Source: Terebella lapidaria (lineage: Eukaryota > Annelida > Polychaeta > Terebellida > Terebellidae). From it: a DNA stretch of 64,000 nucleotides. Both the position numbers and the translations under genes were made by a program. The stretch covers positions 31,692,651 through 31,756,650 of the forward strand of contig OX424558.1 in NCBI GenBank assembly GCA_949152475.1. Direction: 5' to 3'. This document shows positions 10,722 through 21,027 of this stretch, piece after piece (position 1 is the stretch's first letter; every line of letters starts with the position of its first letter). The notes beneath the pieces were generated by a model. That model was not told the DNA's origin, searched no databases, and worked only from the letters and a program-made list of their open reading frames with translations.

Positions 10722-13520
10722 TCATTTCTCTTCCCGTTCACGCCTGCTGGCGGGAGGAGGCGGGGCCGCTGGTGATGCCTGCCGCATCAATTGTAGCTGT
10801 TCGTCCGGGGGCAGTCTGGGCAGGATGGACACGATTGTGGCCAACAACTCCCCCGGGATGGTCGGTGTGGTCGGGGTCGACGAAGCTTGTGCCTCCGATG
10901 GCGTCGGGGTCGAAGTCGCTTGTAGCCGAGTGATTTCCTGTTGTTGGTGGGCGACTTGATCCTCCAACTGAGTCACACGGACTCGAAGCCGTAAATTCTC
11001 TTCGGACAGGGCGTCCGGGAACGTGGGCTGGTGGCGCTCGTGCAGAGCACCCATCCCAAAGCCGACAGACAGGCCGTTATATTCTGCCTGCCTGATGTGG
11101 TGATCCAGGGCCGACAGGTACTCCCGACGAATTAGTCGCAAGTACTGGTGCGCTAAATCATCAGCGCGGGCGAGTGACAGGGTCGGAAGGTGCTCCTCTG
11201 GTTCTGACGGCAGGAGCAAGGGGTCGGCGTTATGGGCGGCCTGTTCGAGACGAGCCGTCCAAAAGTCCTCGTGAAATCCGAGGTAGTTCGGGAGCCGCTG
11301 GGCGTCCTCATCCCGTAGAAAGTCTCTGAGGTCGGGGTTCTGGCCGGGTAGCGCCTGCAGGCCGGGAAGCGAGCGGGTCGCCAAACGTCTGCCGTGTTGC
11401 CGCAGGAACTGGAAATCGGCCGCGAACTCGCCGGACCCATGAAACGGCAGACGCTCGTCGAGGTCTCTGTGGAGTGTCTCAAGCTGCTCCGGGTCGTCCA
11501 CTTGGAGTCGGGGCCGGTCTCTATCGGTGCCGCGTGTCGGGACGGAGCACAGAGGTTCCACTTCCTCCGTGAGGTACGGCGGGAGCGGGACGGGTTCCAC
11601 CATCCGTCGTGAAGGCTCTGGTGAAGATTCCGGGGTCGAAAACTGTGTCGGGGTCGCACGTACAGGAGATCCGGGTGCAATCTCCCTGAGTGGAGGCGGC
11701 TGATCCTCAGCTGGACTCTTCGGCTCGGGAGTCTCCTTGCCGGTAGATGATGATACCGGTGTGGTATTCAGGGGTCGACTCGGGAGTGGCGGATACTCCT
11801 CAGGTGGAGGGACCAATCCCTCACGGACTCGGTAGTCCGTGACGTTAGAGGCCGTGGGTCGTTCCACAACCATCCGCCGGGGTATGATATCCGACGGCCG
11901 AGCTCTAGACGGGGTCGAAGATGTCACTGTGGTGACCGGTCGAGTTGTCGCTGGCGACGCCACTGTCGCGAACGAAGCCGTCGTGACGACCGCCGAGGCC
12001 GAAACACCGGTGGTCGTTGTCGGGACCTCCTCCGCCGTGCTCACCGATGTTGTCTGATAATTTATGGGCCGAACGAAGAAGATCGTACTGGGTCGTCGAA
12101 TTCGGACCCGCGTGTTCATGGTCTCGATGTCACTGACCATGCGGGTAAGTCGAATCTCGTCTGCCGGAGTCGAAGCACGATTGTACTCTAGTCGACGGAG
12201 TACCTGTTGCACTTCTGGGGCCGAGTTAGGCGGATACTGCTCAAAGAGCTCTGGCGCCATGTGCCAGATGCCGAACGTCAGGACGGTGTTGACATCCCTC
12301 CTGAAGATCGGGATGTTGGCCGGAACTCTTGGGGGTCGATAATTCGGGTTCGGCTGCATGTCGACTCTGCAGCGTAGCGCGAACCTGACGAGCATGGGGC
12401 GGGATGCCGATAGTCGTCCCTCCTGGTAGAACGGGAACGACGTCACGTGTTGCGGGGTCGCTTGGGACAGATGCCGGAACATCTCCTCCTGGGCCAATGT
12501 CCGGAAGCCGTCGCGGGCCGGGCACACGAAGTAGCGCAGGAACGGAAAATGATACGCTAGTACGTGCGCGTCGAGACTCTGGGCCGTCCGGAAAGGTCCG
12601 CGTCGTGGCACGGAGGACCACTGTCGCTCTCCTGCTCCTTCCTCTTCGCCGATGCAGAAGGGGCACTCGTAGCGACCGTCTCCACGCTGTAGCGGAGCCA
12701 ACGTGAGGAGGTTTCCCTCCGACAGGGTCGACTGCTCATCGAAATTGTGGATATGGCCGTATCCAGCGCTTCGATTTCGCTTGCTGAGTGGAACCTTGTT
12801 CCAGTCTATGGGCCGAGTTCCGTAGGGTGTCACGGGAGGTGGCACCAGTTCCATCAATTCCGCCACTTGCCGACGGAAAGTCGAGGTCGGGGCCGTAATA
12901 GCAGATCCGCCACTAGAGCGTGACGAACTGCTGGAGGTCGATCGGGCTCCCGCTCCATGTTTCTTCTTGAAAGAAGTATAAGTTCTCTTGTTTGGAGAAC
13001 GGGAGGCCGCAGGTCGTGCTACCGCTGAACCGGAAGCGGGTGAAGTCGGGGCCGGAGCGATCGGGGCGATCACCTGATTTGCTGGGTCGGGTTGGCGGCT
13101 CGCTGTGGCGACTCGTTGAGCCTCTTGGGCCGCTTGTCGTGCTTCAATCGCACGCTGGACGATACTTCCGCCCTCCTCGAGTCGGCGGAAGCGTTCGGGG
13201 TCGATGTTGAAGATATCGTCCGGAGTCGGGCTCGGTGTATGGCGCTCTCCTCGTTGCGCCAGCTTGTTCCGGGCCGTTTTGGGTCGTGCTCCCTTCTCCG
13301 ATCCACTTGCCGTGTCACTGAGCGTGACTGGATCGCGCTGCTCAGGCTGCGAGTCGGGGCCGGACGAAGCTTCGTTGTCGGGGACGACTATAGGATGATC
13401 CGATTCATCCCCGGTGTCGATTACTTGGACGGTGATGTTATCGCCGTCCAACTTAACTGTGCGGGGCCGATTATCACCTGGGTCGCCATTTTCCCGGTCG
13501 TCTCCGGGTTTGTCAGCCAT
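10722..13520 (-). CDS. ORF4: 932-residue protein in the env position
   Basis: Starts at ATG 13520 and is open to 10722. The N-terminal ~215 residues are disordered and Ser/Pro/Thr-rich, with a basic patch near residues 175-189 (NKRT...FKKKHG) that could be a nuclear signal. Around residues 286-324 there is a finger-like arrangement: C286-x2-C289, then H319-x4-H324 with a long loop, followed by a further Cys at 333 and His at 350. Residues ~500-680 are again Pro/Thr-rich. The C-terminal third is predicted helical and ends in a heptad coiled coil (LRLRVRVTQLEDQV, about 850-880). I see no signal peptide, transmembrane segment or furin site, so it does not look like an envelope protein. I recognise no family. 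It could be a nucleic-acid-binding accessory protein; that is inference. Confidence 0.8.
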   Translation of the reverse strand: MADKPGDDRENGDPGDNRPRTVKLDGDNITVQVIDTGDESDHPIVVPDNEASSGPDSQPEQRDPVTLSDTASGSEKGARPKTARNKLAQRGERHTPSPTPDDIFNIDPERFRRLEEGGSIVQRAIEARQAAQEAQRVATASRQPDPANQVIAPIAPAPTSPASGSAVARPAASRSPNKRTYTSFKKKHGAGARSTSSSSSRSSGGSAITAPTSTFRRQVAELMELVPPPVTPYGTRPIDWNKVPLSKRNRSAGYGHIHNFDEQSTLSEGNLLTLAPLQRGDGRYECPFCIGEEEGAGERQWSSVPRRGPFRTAQSLDAHVLAYHFPFLRYFVCPARDGFRTLAQEEMFRHLSQATPQHVTSFPFYQEGRLSASRPMLVRFALRCRVDMQPNPNYRPPRVPANIPIFRRDVNTVLTFGIWHMAPELFEQYPPNSAPEVQQVLRRLEYNRASTPADEIRLTRMVSDIETMNTRVRIRRPSTIFFVRPINYQTTSVSTAEEVPTTTTGVSASAVVTTASFATVASPATTRPVTTVTSSTPSRARPSDIIPRRMVVERPTASNVTDYRVREGLVPPPEEYPPLPSRPLNTTPVSSSTGKETPEPKSPAEDQPPPLREIAPGSPVRATPTQFSTPESSPEPSRRMVEPVPLPPYLTEEVEPLCSVPTRGTDRDRPRLQVDDPEQLETLHRDLDERLPFHGSGEFAADFQFLRQHGRRLATRSLPGLQALPGQNPDLRDFLRDEDAQRLPNYLGFHEDFWTARLEQAAHNADPLLLPSEPEEHLPTLSLARADDLAHQYLRLIRREYLSALDHHIRQAEYNGLSVGFGMGALHERHQPTFPDALSEENLRLRVRVTQLEDQVAHQQQEITRLQATSTPTPSEAQASSTPTTPTIPGELLATIVSILPRLPPDEQLQLMRQASPAAPPPPASRREREEK

Positions 13521-14966
13521 GCTGACGGGCCGAAATCAAGCCGAAGTACTTCCCAAGTACTGACTAGGCTGGTTGTAACAAAGTCTGGATTTCTTCAAAA
13601 CCAGCCTAGTTCAAATGCCGATAATCCAAGCCGAATTAACTCCAAAGTCTTGTGACCAGGATTTCAATAATATCACAGTTTATAGGCCGATAATTATTGT
13701 TCGATTAGCACAGTTTTTAGAACAATAGTCTGTATCTCAATAGCCGAAACTTCAAGTCCGTCTTTCTCCTTCAAAGTCTCAGGCACAAGTGACCTGATTG
13801 CCGCTAATCTTCAATGCCGTACACAAAGATGCTGACAGCATCTCGATTCTTAGAACTGGGCCGGGGGGCGCTCTCTATCTGTATAGAAAACGTCTTTACG
13901 CTATGTATCATTGTTCCAAGCGTACACACAGCAAGGCGGGGCCGTCGTCAAGGAAACGCGGAGCGATCCTTCTCTGACCTCTTGGGTCAGTCCATTACGA
14001 CAGTAGGGGTGTCCTCACACTGTCCAGATTTCCGTATGTCCATCTGCCGTCCCCTGGATAACTCGTTCCGAATCATTGTCTATTTATACTAGTCGACCGT
14101 TCGAATTACTGGGCTCTTTTTGCCCGACGACTCACTATTGTCTTTATCAGGGGCGACTTCATGTAGGTGCTGTAAACAGCTAAAATGTTTATTAGCGCTC
14201 GTGCGTGCCTTGTGAACTAATCAGTCTATCGTTCCTTCTCCCACAAATTAGCGCACAATAAACTACGGGGTCGAGTTGCTGTTTCACAGACGACACACAG
14301 TTATTAAAGGCTGAGATATGAATATCAATCACTCACAGGGGCGGACATCGTTCCATTCATTATCAGCCAGTTCACAGGACGACGGGGCCGCAAATATTGT
14401 AGGGGTCGAAATTGCAATGATCTGGGTCGGTCACACCGCGGCGCTTTGAATATTTTGGGTGATGAATTTGATGACAGGCCGCATCTTGGCATGATAGCTA
14501 TGTAGTGACTGGTTCACGTACCACTGGGCCGTTCCTCCGAATATTACATGGAGTGAGTAGAGGCTCTGTCGACGCATACTCCAGAACGAATCACACTATC
14601 ACCTCTTCGACAACTAAGTGGCCTTACTCACGGTGTGACTGGTTATTATCCTCTTCGGCTGGCACATGGATTGAAGCTTTACATGATAATCTTAGTCATT
14701 GCGTAACATACGCCTTGATCAATGGTACATGTTATACGGGGTCGAAACATATATCATAATGCAACCAATTTTTCACCAGCATCATAATTATAATATCATA
14801 TCTAGTGTGTATATATCGAATTTGCCTCACTGACATCTTGTACATATTAAATGCATATATTGTTATTGTAATATAATATATTATTATTGGGAAAGACATG
14901 ATATCATAGTCCATTAGACATGCATAATTCATCATCAATGATATCAATCAGATAACAAGGCCGGGG
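13521..14966 (-). other. 1.45-kb non-coding spacer between pol and ORF4
   Basis: No long ORF. The part next to pol (about 14750-14950) is strikingly AT-rich. The rest carries several GGGCCG/GGGTCG hexamers on the plus strand. It could hold a splice acceptor or promoter for an ORF4 subgenomic RNA; none is demonstrable by eye. Confidence 0.6.
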
Positions 14967-17900
14967 TTATCTGTAGCGGGCCGGTCTGCGTGCGTGGCGT
15001 CTGGGTCGATTTGGTCGTGCAGGCGGGGGCGTAGCCTCGCTTGTCTCAGGGTGGGAAGATACCACAGGCTTTTGCCTGCGTGTCTTGCGTGCCGGTTTTG
15101 GAATGTCGGAACTTGATCTGTGTGATCTTTCCCGTTGCCGATGTCGACTTGAGCCGGATGAAGTCGGAGATCGCGATTGACGATCCTGGGTCGTTTGCGA
15201 ATCAGACTCTGCTGTTTGGTCTGAATCAGTATGCCGATCTTGGACTGTTACCTCCCAAGGGTAATAGAACTCCTTGAGAAGTCCCATGGGGTCGGGTGAC
15301 TGTTCTGGGTCGGACTTGCTTGACGACGACGTGGGTCGTACAGGGTCGGAGTAGATGTGGGCCGCTTGGTTGTCACCTTCGTATGGCTTGAGCACATCCA
15401 GATGAACAACACGAGTGTTCCGAGGGTTGGAAACCAGGGCGATTCGGTAATCCACCTCGGTTACACGGTCGATGATCCTCCAGGGACCAGTCCAGGGCCG
15501 AGCGAACTTATTATTCTGCGTGAGTGGCAGATAATAATACCGGACCAGTTCGCCTGGTTGAAACTGGGGTCGTGGTTTCGCGTGGGCGTCATAACCCATC
15601 TTTTGCCGAATTGCCGCTTTTTCGAGATGGTCTTGGGCGAAACCGTGGGCCGTCCTGATGGCTTGCCGCAAATACTCCACATACTCCGGACCACACGGAG
15701 GTAGAGGCTCAGGGTCGTAGGTCGGAAACATGAGGTCGACTGGCAAGTTACACTCGTGTCCATACACCATCAGATGCGGGGTGCATCCCGTGGACGAGTG
15801 TACTGAGGTTCGATAGGCCATTAACACATATGGCAAGTGCAAGTCCCAATCGTTTGCACGATCGCTGACGAACGCACTCAGCATGTTGAGCAATGTCCTG
15901 TTGAATCGCTCAACCTGGCCGTCGCTCTGGGGTCGGTATGGGGTCGTACGAATCTTCTTAGCGCCCAGTAGACGCACAACATGCCGGAACAGGGACGACT
16001 CAAACTCAGTACCTTGATCGCTATGGACCGCTTTGGGGACACCGTGGTAGACTATCCACCGATTCACCAGGGTGTCGGCAACATTTTTGGCCGTATGTCG
16101 CCGTAGCGGAAAAGCGTCAGTGTACTTCGTAAAGTAGTCCGACACGACTAGTACATACCGATAGCCTCTTCCCGTGACCTTGTGGGTGTCGAGGATGTCC
16201 ATCGCTATTCTGTCGAACGGCGCTCCTGTCGGTAGCTGTGTCAGGGGCGATCTTTTTGGGGCCGGTTTACCCTTGCGGGTCACACATTGCGGGCAGCGGG
16301 CACACCAGCGGGCGACGTCCAGCGCCAAGCCGGGCCAGTAGAATCGGCGCCTGACTCTCTCGATGGTACGCTGTATGCCGAGATGTCCGACAATCTTGAG
16401 GTCGTGTAGTTGGTGCAGAACTTGTGTCCTGAGTGCTACGGGGAGCACGGTTTGCACCACGGGCCGTCCAGCAGGGTCGGGTTTTACATGTCGAACCAGC
16501 ACTCCGTCTTGTAGCGCCAGGAGGTTCCAGCGAGAAACAAGTGTCTTTACCTCCTCTCCTTGGCGGGCGACTTCTCGCGAGTCAGGCTTGATGCCGGCTA
16601 GTATCCATTGCCGCACTTTTCCGACGCTGGGGTCGGCTTGCTGTGCCGCGACAATGTCCTGGGTCGAATAGTCCGAAAGCCATTTTTGTCCATCAAGTGT
16701 GGCGTCCAAAGCACGGACTCGAACAACTTGGCGTGCCGAAACTAGCTGGGGCAAGACCTGTGATGTTATCGAATCACTGTCCAGGAGGTCTGCCCTTGTC
16801 TGGGTCGGAACAACAGTTATCCGACGAACTGGAAGTTCTCCGGAACTTGTTTCTGGGTCGGTCGGAGGTGTGACGAGTCGTCCGGGACAGTCTTGGTGTT
16901 TGCAACTGTGGCACCGTGACAAGCCGTCGGCGTTACCGTGTAGTTTTCCGGGTCGATGCTCTATCCGAAAGTCATACTGCTGTAGCTTGGCGAGCCACCT
17001 AGCGAGCATGCCGTCGGCGTCGCTGTAGTTTTTCAACCACCTCAGCGAGCTATGGTCGGTCCGGAGGAGGAATTTCCTACCCCAGAGGTAGTGCCGATAG
17101 TGTTGCACCATCTCAACTACTGCCAGTAGTTCCCGATAGGTGGTGCAATAGTTCCGCTGGGTCCGGGACAGGGTTTTACTGGCGAACCCGATGGGGATCT
17201 CCTTCCCGTTAACCCTTTGTGAGAGGGCTCCTCCCACAGCAAAGCCGCTTGCATCCGTGTCGAGGATGAAGTAATCCTCCGGATTCTGGGTCGGATGAGC
17301 GAGCTTGGGCGCCTTGATGAGGGCGTCGCGGAGTCGCTGGAAAGCTCGTCGCTGGGCCGGTCCCCAAGTGAAGTGGCATTCACCTCGGGTAAGCGCTACG
17401 AGAGGTTCAGCGATCTCAGCGTAGTCCTTGATGAATCGCCTGTGGTAGTTGGCGAAACCAAGGAAAGCCCTGACGTCGGTGATCTCGCACGGGGTCGGCC
17501 ATTCTCTGATGGCTTTGACTTTGTTGGGGTCGACTCGGATTCCTTGGCCGCTCACTATGAACCCTAAGTACAAGATTTCCCGTTGGAACAACTCACACTT
17601 CTTGGGCTGTAGTTTCAGGCCTGCCGATCTGATCCGATCCAGGACCGCTTCCAGGTTTGCGAGTGCCTGATCGAATGTTCTGCCGTAAGCTATCACGTCG
17701 TCGAGATAGCACATACACCGGGTCCACAAGTAACCACGGAGTATGGTCTCCATAAGCCGTTCGAAGGTTGCCGGGGCGTTGCTAAGGCCGAATGGCATGA
17801 CCTTAAACTGATAGAGTCCCTTCCTTGTGGCGAAGGCAGTCTTGGGTCTATCGCTGGGGTCGACTTCGACCTGCCAGTAGCCGGAGGCCAGGTCTAGGGC

Positions 17901-19352
17901 CGAGAAGTAGTTGGCGCCTGCCAGGGCGTCATGAGTGTCCTGAATGTTGGGCAAGGGATACGAGTCCTTGCGGGTGACGTCATTCAGGAGCCGATAGTCG
18001 ACACAGAAGCGTACTTGTCCGTTCTTCTTCCGCACGAGCACTACCTGTGCGCTCCAGGGCGAATCTGACGGCTCAATACACCCCAAGCGGAGCATTTTGT
18101 CGATCTCCTCGTCGATGATGCTTTGCTGCGCCTGAGGGACGCGTCGCTGTCGTTGTCGAATCGGGGCCGAGTTGCCAGTGTCGATTCTATGCTGGACGAC
18201 TTGGGTCCGTCCCAGTTGGCCGTCTGGGTGCATGAATGTGTCCTGGTATTGGTGAACCAGGTTGGCGCAACGCCGATGTTGTTCCGGCGCTAGTCCGGCG
18301 CGATCCACCATTTCTTGTAGATGTGGCGGTAGGTCGCGGTAATGACTGGCGTCTACCGTGGCCGGGTCGGGCTCCTCTCCGGGTCGTGGCAGAGCTCCGA
18401 CGACACTTTCGACAGGGCTTGCTATGGCGACAGGGTCGGAACGGGTGAGCGTAATGCCGGTATCTGCTGGGTTGACTACCGACACCTTTACGCACTGCCG
18501 ATTCAGGGTCGTAAGTGTTCTCCCCATGATGAGGTCGGTTTCCTCGGGAAAGGTCGTAAGTGGCTGGACTATCCTCGGGTGTTGTCGAACTCGAACTCGG
18601 GAAGTCGGGACCAGCTCCACTATTGCTTCGCTGCGTGCGGGGACGGTGACAGCTCGTCGCACGGCCATTCTGACAACATTGGCCTCAATGTCTTTATGTG
18701 CGAACAGGATTTCTTTGTGTACCTGTATCGTCCCTTCACCGTAATTCACTACAGCGTGAGCTTGCCGAAAAAAGTTCATGCAGAGAATCATGTCGTCATG
18801 TATGTCAGCCACACAAAAGGTTACGACCATATGGTTGGTTCCGACCTGTATTGAGAGGTCGATCAGTCCATCGATCGGGCTTGACTGTCCGGTGACGTCA
18901 CGAATAATAGCCGAAGTAGACCGCAAATGTCGCTGGTCAACGGGGACGTGACGTAGCTGATCGCGTCGGAGCAGGGAGATCTGCGCTCCGGAGTCGAGTA
19001 CAGCCTTTATCGTCTTGTTTCCGACGTGTACCGGCAACTTCCAGCATTTGTGATTGGTGGCGCTGGAGTTGTTGATGACAGCCGGAATTTCGGGGTCGTC
19101 TGGCGGCGGCCTGAATAGTGTGTGAAGAGGCGGCAGTTTGGATTCCGGTCCACTCGGAAAGGCGTAGAATCCTCCGTCGTCGGAGATCCACTCAATCTCG
19201 GACATGCTGTCCGTTCCGGTGCCGTTGGCGGTCGGGGGTGACACCCCTTCAGGACGACGGTTTCCACGTGGTGGCCGCTGTGGTCGCGGTGCGGACACCC
19301 CTTCATGAAAAGAGGCCGATTTCGGGGTCGGAGCTTGACATTTTGTACACAC
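14967..19352 (-). CDS. pol: Pol polyprotein: protease, RT, RNase H, integrase
   Basis: The open frame gives 1461 residues counted from a GTG at 19352, but the frame is open further upstream into the end of ORF2, so it is probably translated as a Gag-Pol fusion (-1 frame relative to ORF2). Counting from that GTG: aspartic protease DSGA at 120-123; reverse transcriptase with FSALDLASGYWQ near 483-494, MPFGLSNAP near 519-527 and catalytic YLDD at 549-552; RNase H with ILDTDASG near 696-703; integrase with an HHCC zinc module (H983, H990, C1020, C1023) and catalytic D1052, D1112, E1148, i.e. 35 residues between the last two. A GPY/F-like region (WTGPWRI) follows; no chromodomain is seen. The tail is Ser/Arg-rich. 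All catalytic residues are present. Replicates the element through an RNA intermediate and integrates the DNA. Confidence 0.95.
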   Translation of the reverse strand: MCTKCQAPTPKSASFHEGVSAPRPQRPPRGNRRPEGVSPPTANGTGTDSMSEIEWISDDGGFYAFPSGPESKLPPLHTLFRPPPDDPEIPAVINNSSATNHKCWKLPVHVGNKTIKAVLDSGAQISLLRRDQLRHVPVDQRHLRSTSAIIRDVTGQSSPIDGLIDLSIQVGTNHMVVTFCVADIHDDMILCMNFFRQAHAVVNYGEGTIQVHKEILFAHKDIEANVVRMAVRRAVTVPARSEAIVELVPTSRVRVRQHPRIVQPLTTFPEETDLIMGRTLTTLNRQCVKVSVVNPADTGITLTRSDPVAIASPVESVVGALPRPGEEPDPATVDASHYRDLPPHLQEMVDRAGLAPEQHRRCANLVHQYQDTFMHPDGQLGRTQVVQHRIDTGNSAPIRQRQRRVPQAQQSIIDEEIDKMLRLGCIEPSDSPWSAQVVLVRKKNGQVRFCVDYRLLNDVTRKDSYPLPNIQDTHDALAGANYFSALDLASGYWQVEVDPSDRPKTAFATRKGLYQFKVMPFGLSNAPATFERLMETILRGYLWTRCMCYLDDVIAYGRTFDQALANLEAVLDRIRSAGLKLQPKKCELFQREILYLGFIVSGQGIRVDPNKVKAIREWPTPCEITDVRAFLGFANYHRRFIKDYAEIAEPLVALTRGECHFTWGPAQRRAFQRLRDALIKAPKLAHPTQNPEDYFILDTDASGFAVGGALSQRVNGKEIPIGFASKTLSRTQRNYCTTYRELLAVVEMVQHYRHYLWGRKFLLRTDHSSLRWLKNYSDADGMLARWLAKLQQYDFRIEHRPGKLHGNADGLSRCHSCKHQDCPGRLVTPPTDPETSSGELPVRRITVVPTQTRADLLDSDSITSQVLPQLVSARQVVRVRALDATLDGQKWLSDYSTQDIVAAQQADPSVGKVRQWILAGIKPDSREVARQGEEVKTLVSRWNLLALQDGVLVRHVKPDPAGRPVVQTVLPVALRTQVLHQLHDLKIVGHLGIQRTIERVRRRFYWPGLALDVARWCARCPQCVTRKGKPAPKRSPLTQLPTGAPFDRIAMDILDTHKVTGRGYRYVLVVSDYFTKYTDAFPLRRHTAKNVADTLVNRWIVYHGVPKAVHSDQGTEFESSLFRHVVRLLGAKKIRTTPYRPQSDGQVERFNRTLLNMLSAFVSDRANDWDLHLPYVLMAYRTSVHSSTGCTPHLMVYGHECNLPVDLMFPTYDPEPLPPCGPEYVEYLRQAIRTAHGFAQDHLEKAAIRQKMGYDAHAKPRPQFQPGELVRYYYLPLTQNNKFARPWTGPWRIIDRVTEVDYRIALVSNPRNTRVVHLDVLKPYEGDNQAAHIYSDPVRPTSSSSKSDPEQSPDPMGLLKEFYYPWEVTVQDRHTDSDQTAESDSQTTQDRQSRSPTSSGSSRHRQRERSHRSSSDIPKPARKTRRQKPVVSSHPETSEATPPPARPNRPRRHARRPARYR

Positions 19353-19498
19353 CCCTTCAAGGAGCTGAGGTGTGGGCTGGGCCGGCTGCGGGGTCGTTAT
19401 TGGTGTCGTTACCGGTACAGTAGTCGTGACAACCGCAGATGTGGAGCGGGGAACGTTGTCCTGTTGTCCGGAAGGTCCTTGCTCCTCAGCACCTTCCC

Positions 19499-20959
19499 CT
19501 ACTGGTTTGACGACGGGGTCGGAGGTGTTGGTGGGGCCGGTTTAGTTTGGTTACCGGTTTGGTTAGGTACTGACAACACTTGAGCTGTCCTTCTGTCAGT
19601 ACCGGGACCATTGGGCCGAAATGCTAGCGGTTTCATGCCGTTACGTACTAGCACATCCTTAAGCCGAAAGCACCGCATCCAGCGATGGCCGGGCTTCTTG
19701 CAAAAGAAGCAAACCATGGGTCGTCCGGGTTGCGGGGGTCGATCACCTTTCATCGGGGCCGTTGTTCGTAGGACAGAGAAGATAGCCGTTTCCTCGCATA
19801 GTCCATTCTCGTCACTAAGGACGCACTGGAAGGCTTCGGCCACCCACTCGCGTGAGCTGGTCGGCACTGAGTGTTCGTCGCAACCTTGTAGGCCGGTAGT
19901 GTCACTGTCCGCGGGGTCGTAGTAGGCCGCAATTTGCTCTGGGGTTAGTGTTTCCCCCTGAGTGACTTGTCCCATGGCACAGGACAGTTCTTCATTGACA
20001 GGGTCGTCTTCCGCGTATCCGCTGGCGGAAATGTCAGCACGTCGTGTGCCTCGATGTCGATCCCTGGCTGTCCTCTGTTGACGACTCTCTACCTTGAGAA
20101 CGGCCGTCAGTGCCTCACTGTAACTGTTAAAAGTGAGAGCACACAGTTTATCGGCAATGGGGTCGGGTTGGCCGTTCACGAATTGTGTAATTACAGTTCG
20201 TTGCCGCGACGTTGGCGTAACGTCATCGAACACTTGCTCCGCCAGGGCTTGGAGTCGCTCCATGTAGTGTTCCGCGTCCTCTTTTCGTTCCCGCTTGAGG
20301 AACGGGAAATCGTCCCGTTTCGACTGTCGACGGGGCTCGGGTTCCCAGCCCTCTAGGAGTTGGCGACGGAACTCTCTCCAGGGAGTTGCGACCGGGATGT
20401 TTAGAGCTAGCGCTTCAGCGCGGCCGCGCAGCGTGCTCCGGAAGGTCGTCGTCTTGTTGAGGTCGGAGTAAGTAAAAGCCGCAGTGAATTGTTCGAAACT
20501 CCGAATGTATTGAGTGAGATTGCCCTCCTTGAAGGTCGCACGCCATTGAGCCATTTTAGCCGTAGCCAACGTTTGGGGCTCAGACGTGAGTCTCTGTGGC
20601 GTGGGCGTGTCAACACTCACCGCAACTGGTGTAGTCGCTGCAGTGGCCGTCGGAGTCGGAACAGCCGAAGTCGCCGGAGCCGTCGTATCTGGGTCGATCG
20701 GGGTCGCGTTAGCGGGGGCGATCGGTGCTGTCGTCGCGGAGACGGCGAGCGATGCGGCGGGTGGTGCCGTCGTGTGACTGGGGTCGTGTGGTGCTTGTGC
20801 AGCGGGGGCCGGTTGACTGTATGGAGGCGTCACCCATGGTATCCCGACTGAGGGTGGGAATACAGCCGGTGGTGGATATCGGTATACCGATCCATCTGGG
20901 CATACACCATGGTACACTAATCCGGGTTGTGCACCATGATAGCCGGTGTCAGCTATCAC
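19499..20959 (-). CDS. gag: ORF2: Gag capsid/nucleocapsid
   Basis: 486 residues from an apparent GTG at 20959; the frame is open further upstream, overlapping ORF1. The first ~135 residues are Pro/Ala/Thr-rich. A retrotransposon Gag-type helical domain follows (from about MAQWRATFKEGN at 136 through FRRQLLEGWEPEP). A CCHC zinc knuckle C-x2-C-x4-H-x4-C sits at 417-430. The first in-frame ATG is at 20554, at the start of the capsid-like region. So Gag is made either from that ATG or by a -1 shift from ORF1. Pol follows in the -1 frame, overlapping the ORF2 stop at 19499. Confidence 0.88.
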   Translation of the reverse strand: MIADTGYHGAQPGLVYHGVCPDGSVYRYPPPAVFPPSVGIPWVTPPYSQPAPAAQAPHDPSHTTAPPAASLAVSATTAPIAPANATPIDPDTTAPATSAVPTPTATAATTPVAVSVDTPTPQRLTSEPQTLATAKMAQWRATFKEGNLTQYIRSFEQFTAAFTYSDLNKTTTFRSTLRGRAEALALNIPVATPWREFRRQLLEGWEPEPRRQSKRDDFPFLKRERKEDAEHYMERLQALAEQVFDDVTPTSRQRTVITQFVNGQPDPIADKLCALTFNSYSEALTAVLKVESRQQRTARDRHRGTRRADISASGYAEDDPVNEELSCAMGQVTQGETLTPEQIAAYYDPADSDTTGLQGCDEHSVPTSSREWVAEAFQCVLSDENGLCEETAIFSVLRTTAPMKGDRPPQPGRPMVCFFCKKPGHRWMRCFRLKDVLVRNGMKPLAFRPNGPGTDRRTAQVLSVPNQTGNQTKPAPPTPPTPSSNQ

Positions 20960-21027
20960 GCTGGGAACGCCACCATATCCAGGCGGTGGGTTCGCGTAGC
21001 CGACATGCGGTGAATAGTATCCGACAG

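Noticed and set aside
11839..12706. Several plus-strand ORFs over ORF4
   Set aside because: Antisense shadows of the GC-rich ORF4; no domains.
10722..13520. Envelope gene
   Set aside because: No signal peptide, transmembrane anchor or cleavage site in the ORF, despite its position.
16363..18854. Plus-strand ORFs over pol
   Set aside because: Shadows of pol, which carries all catalytic motifs on the minus strand.
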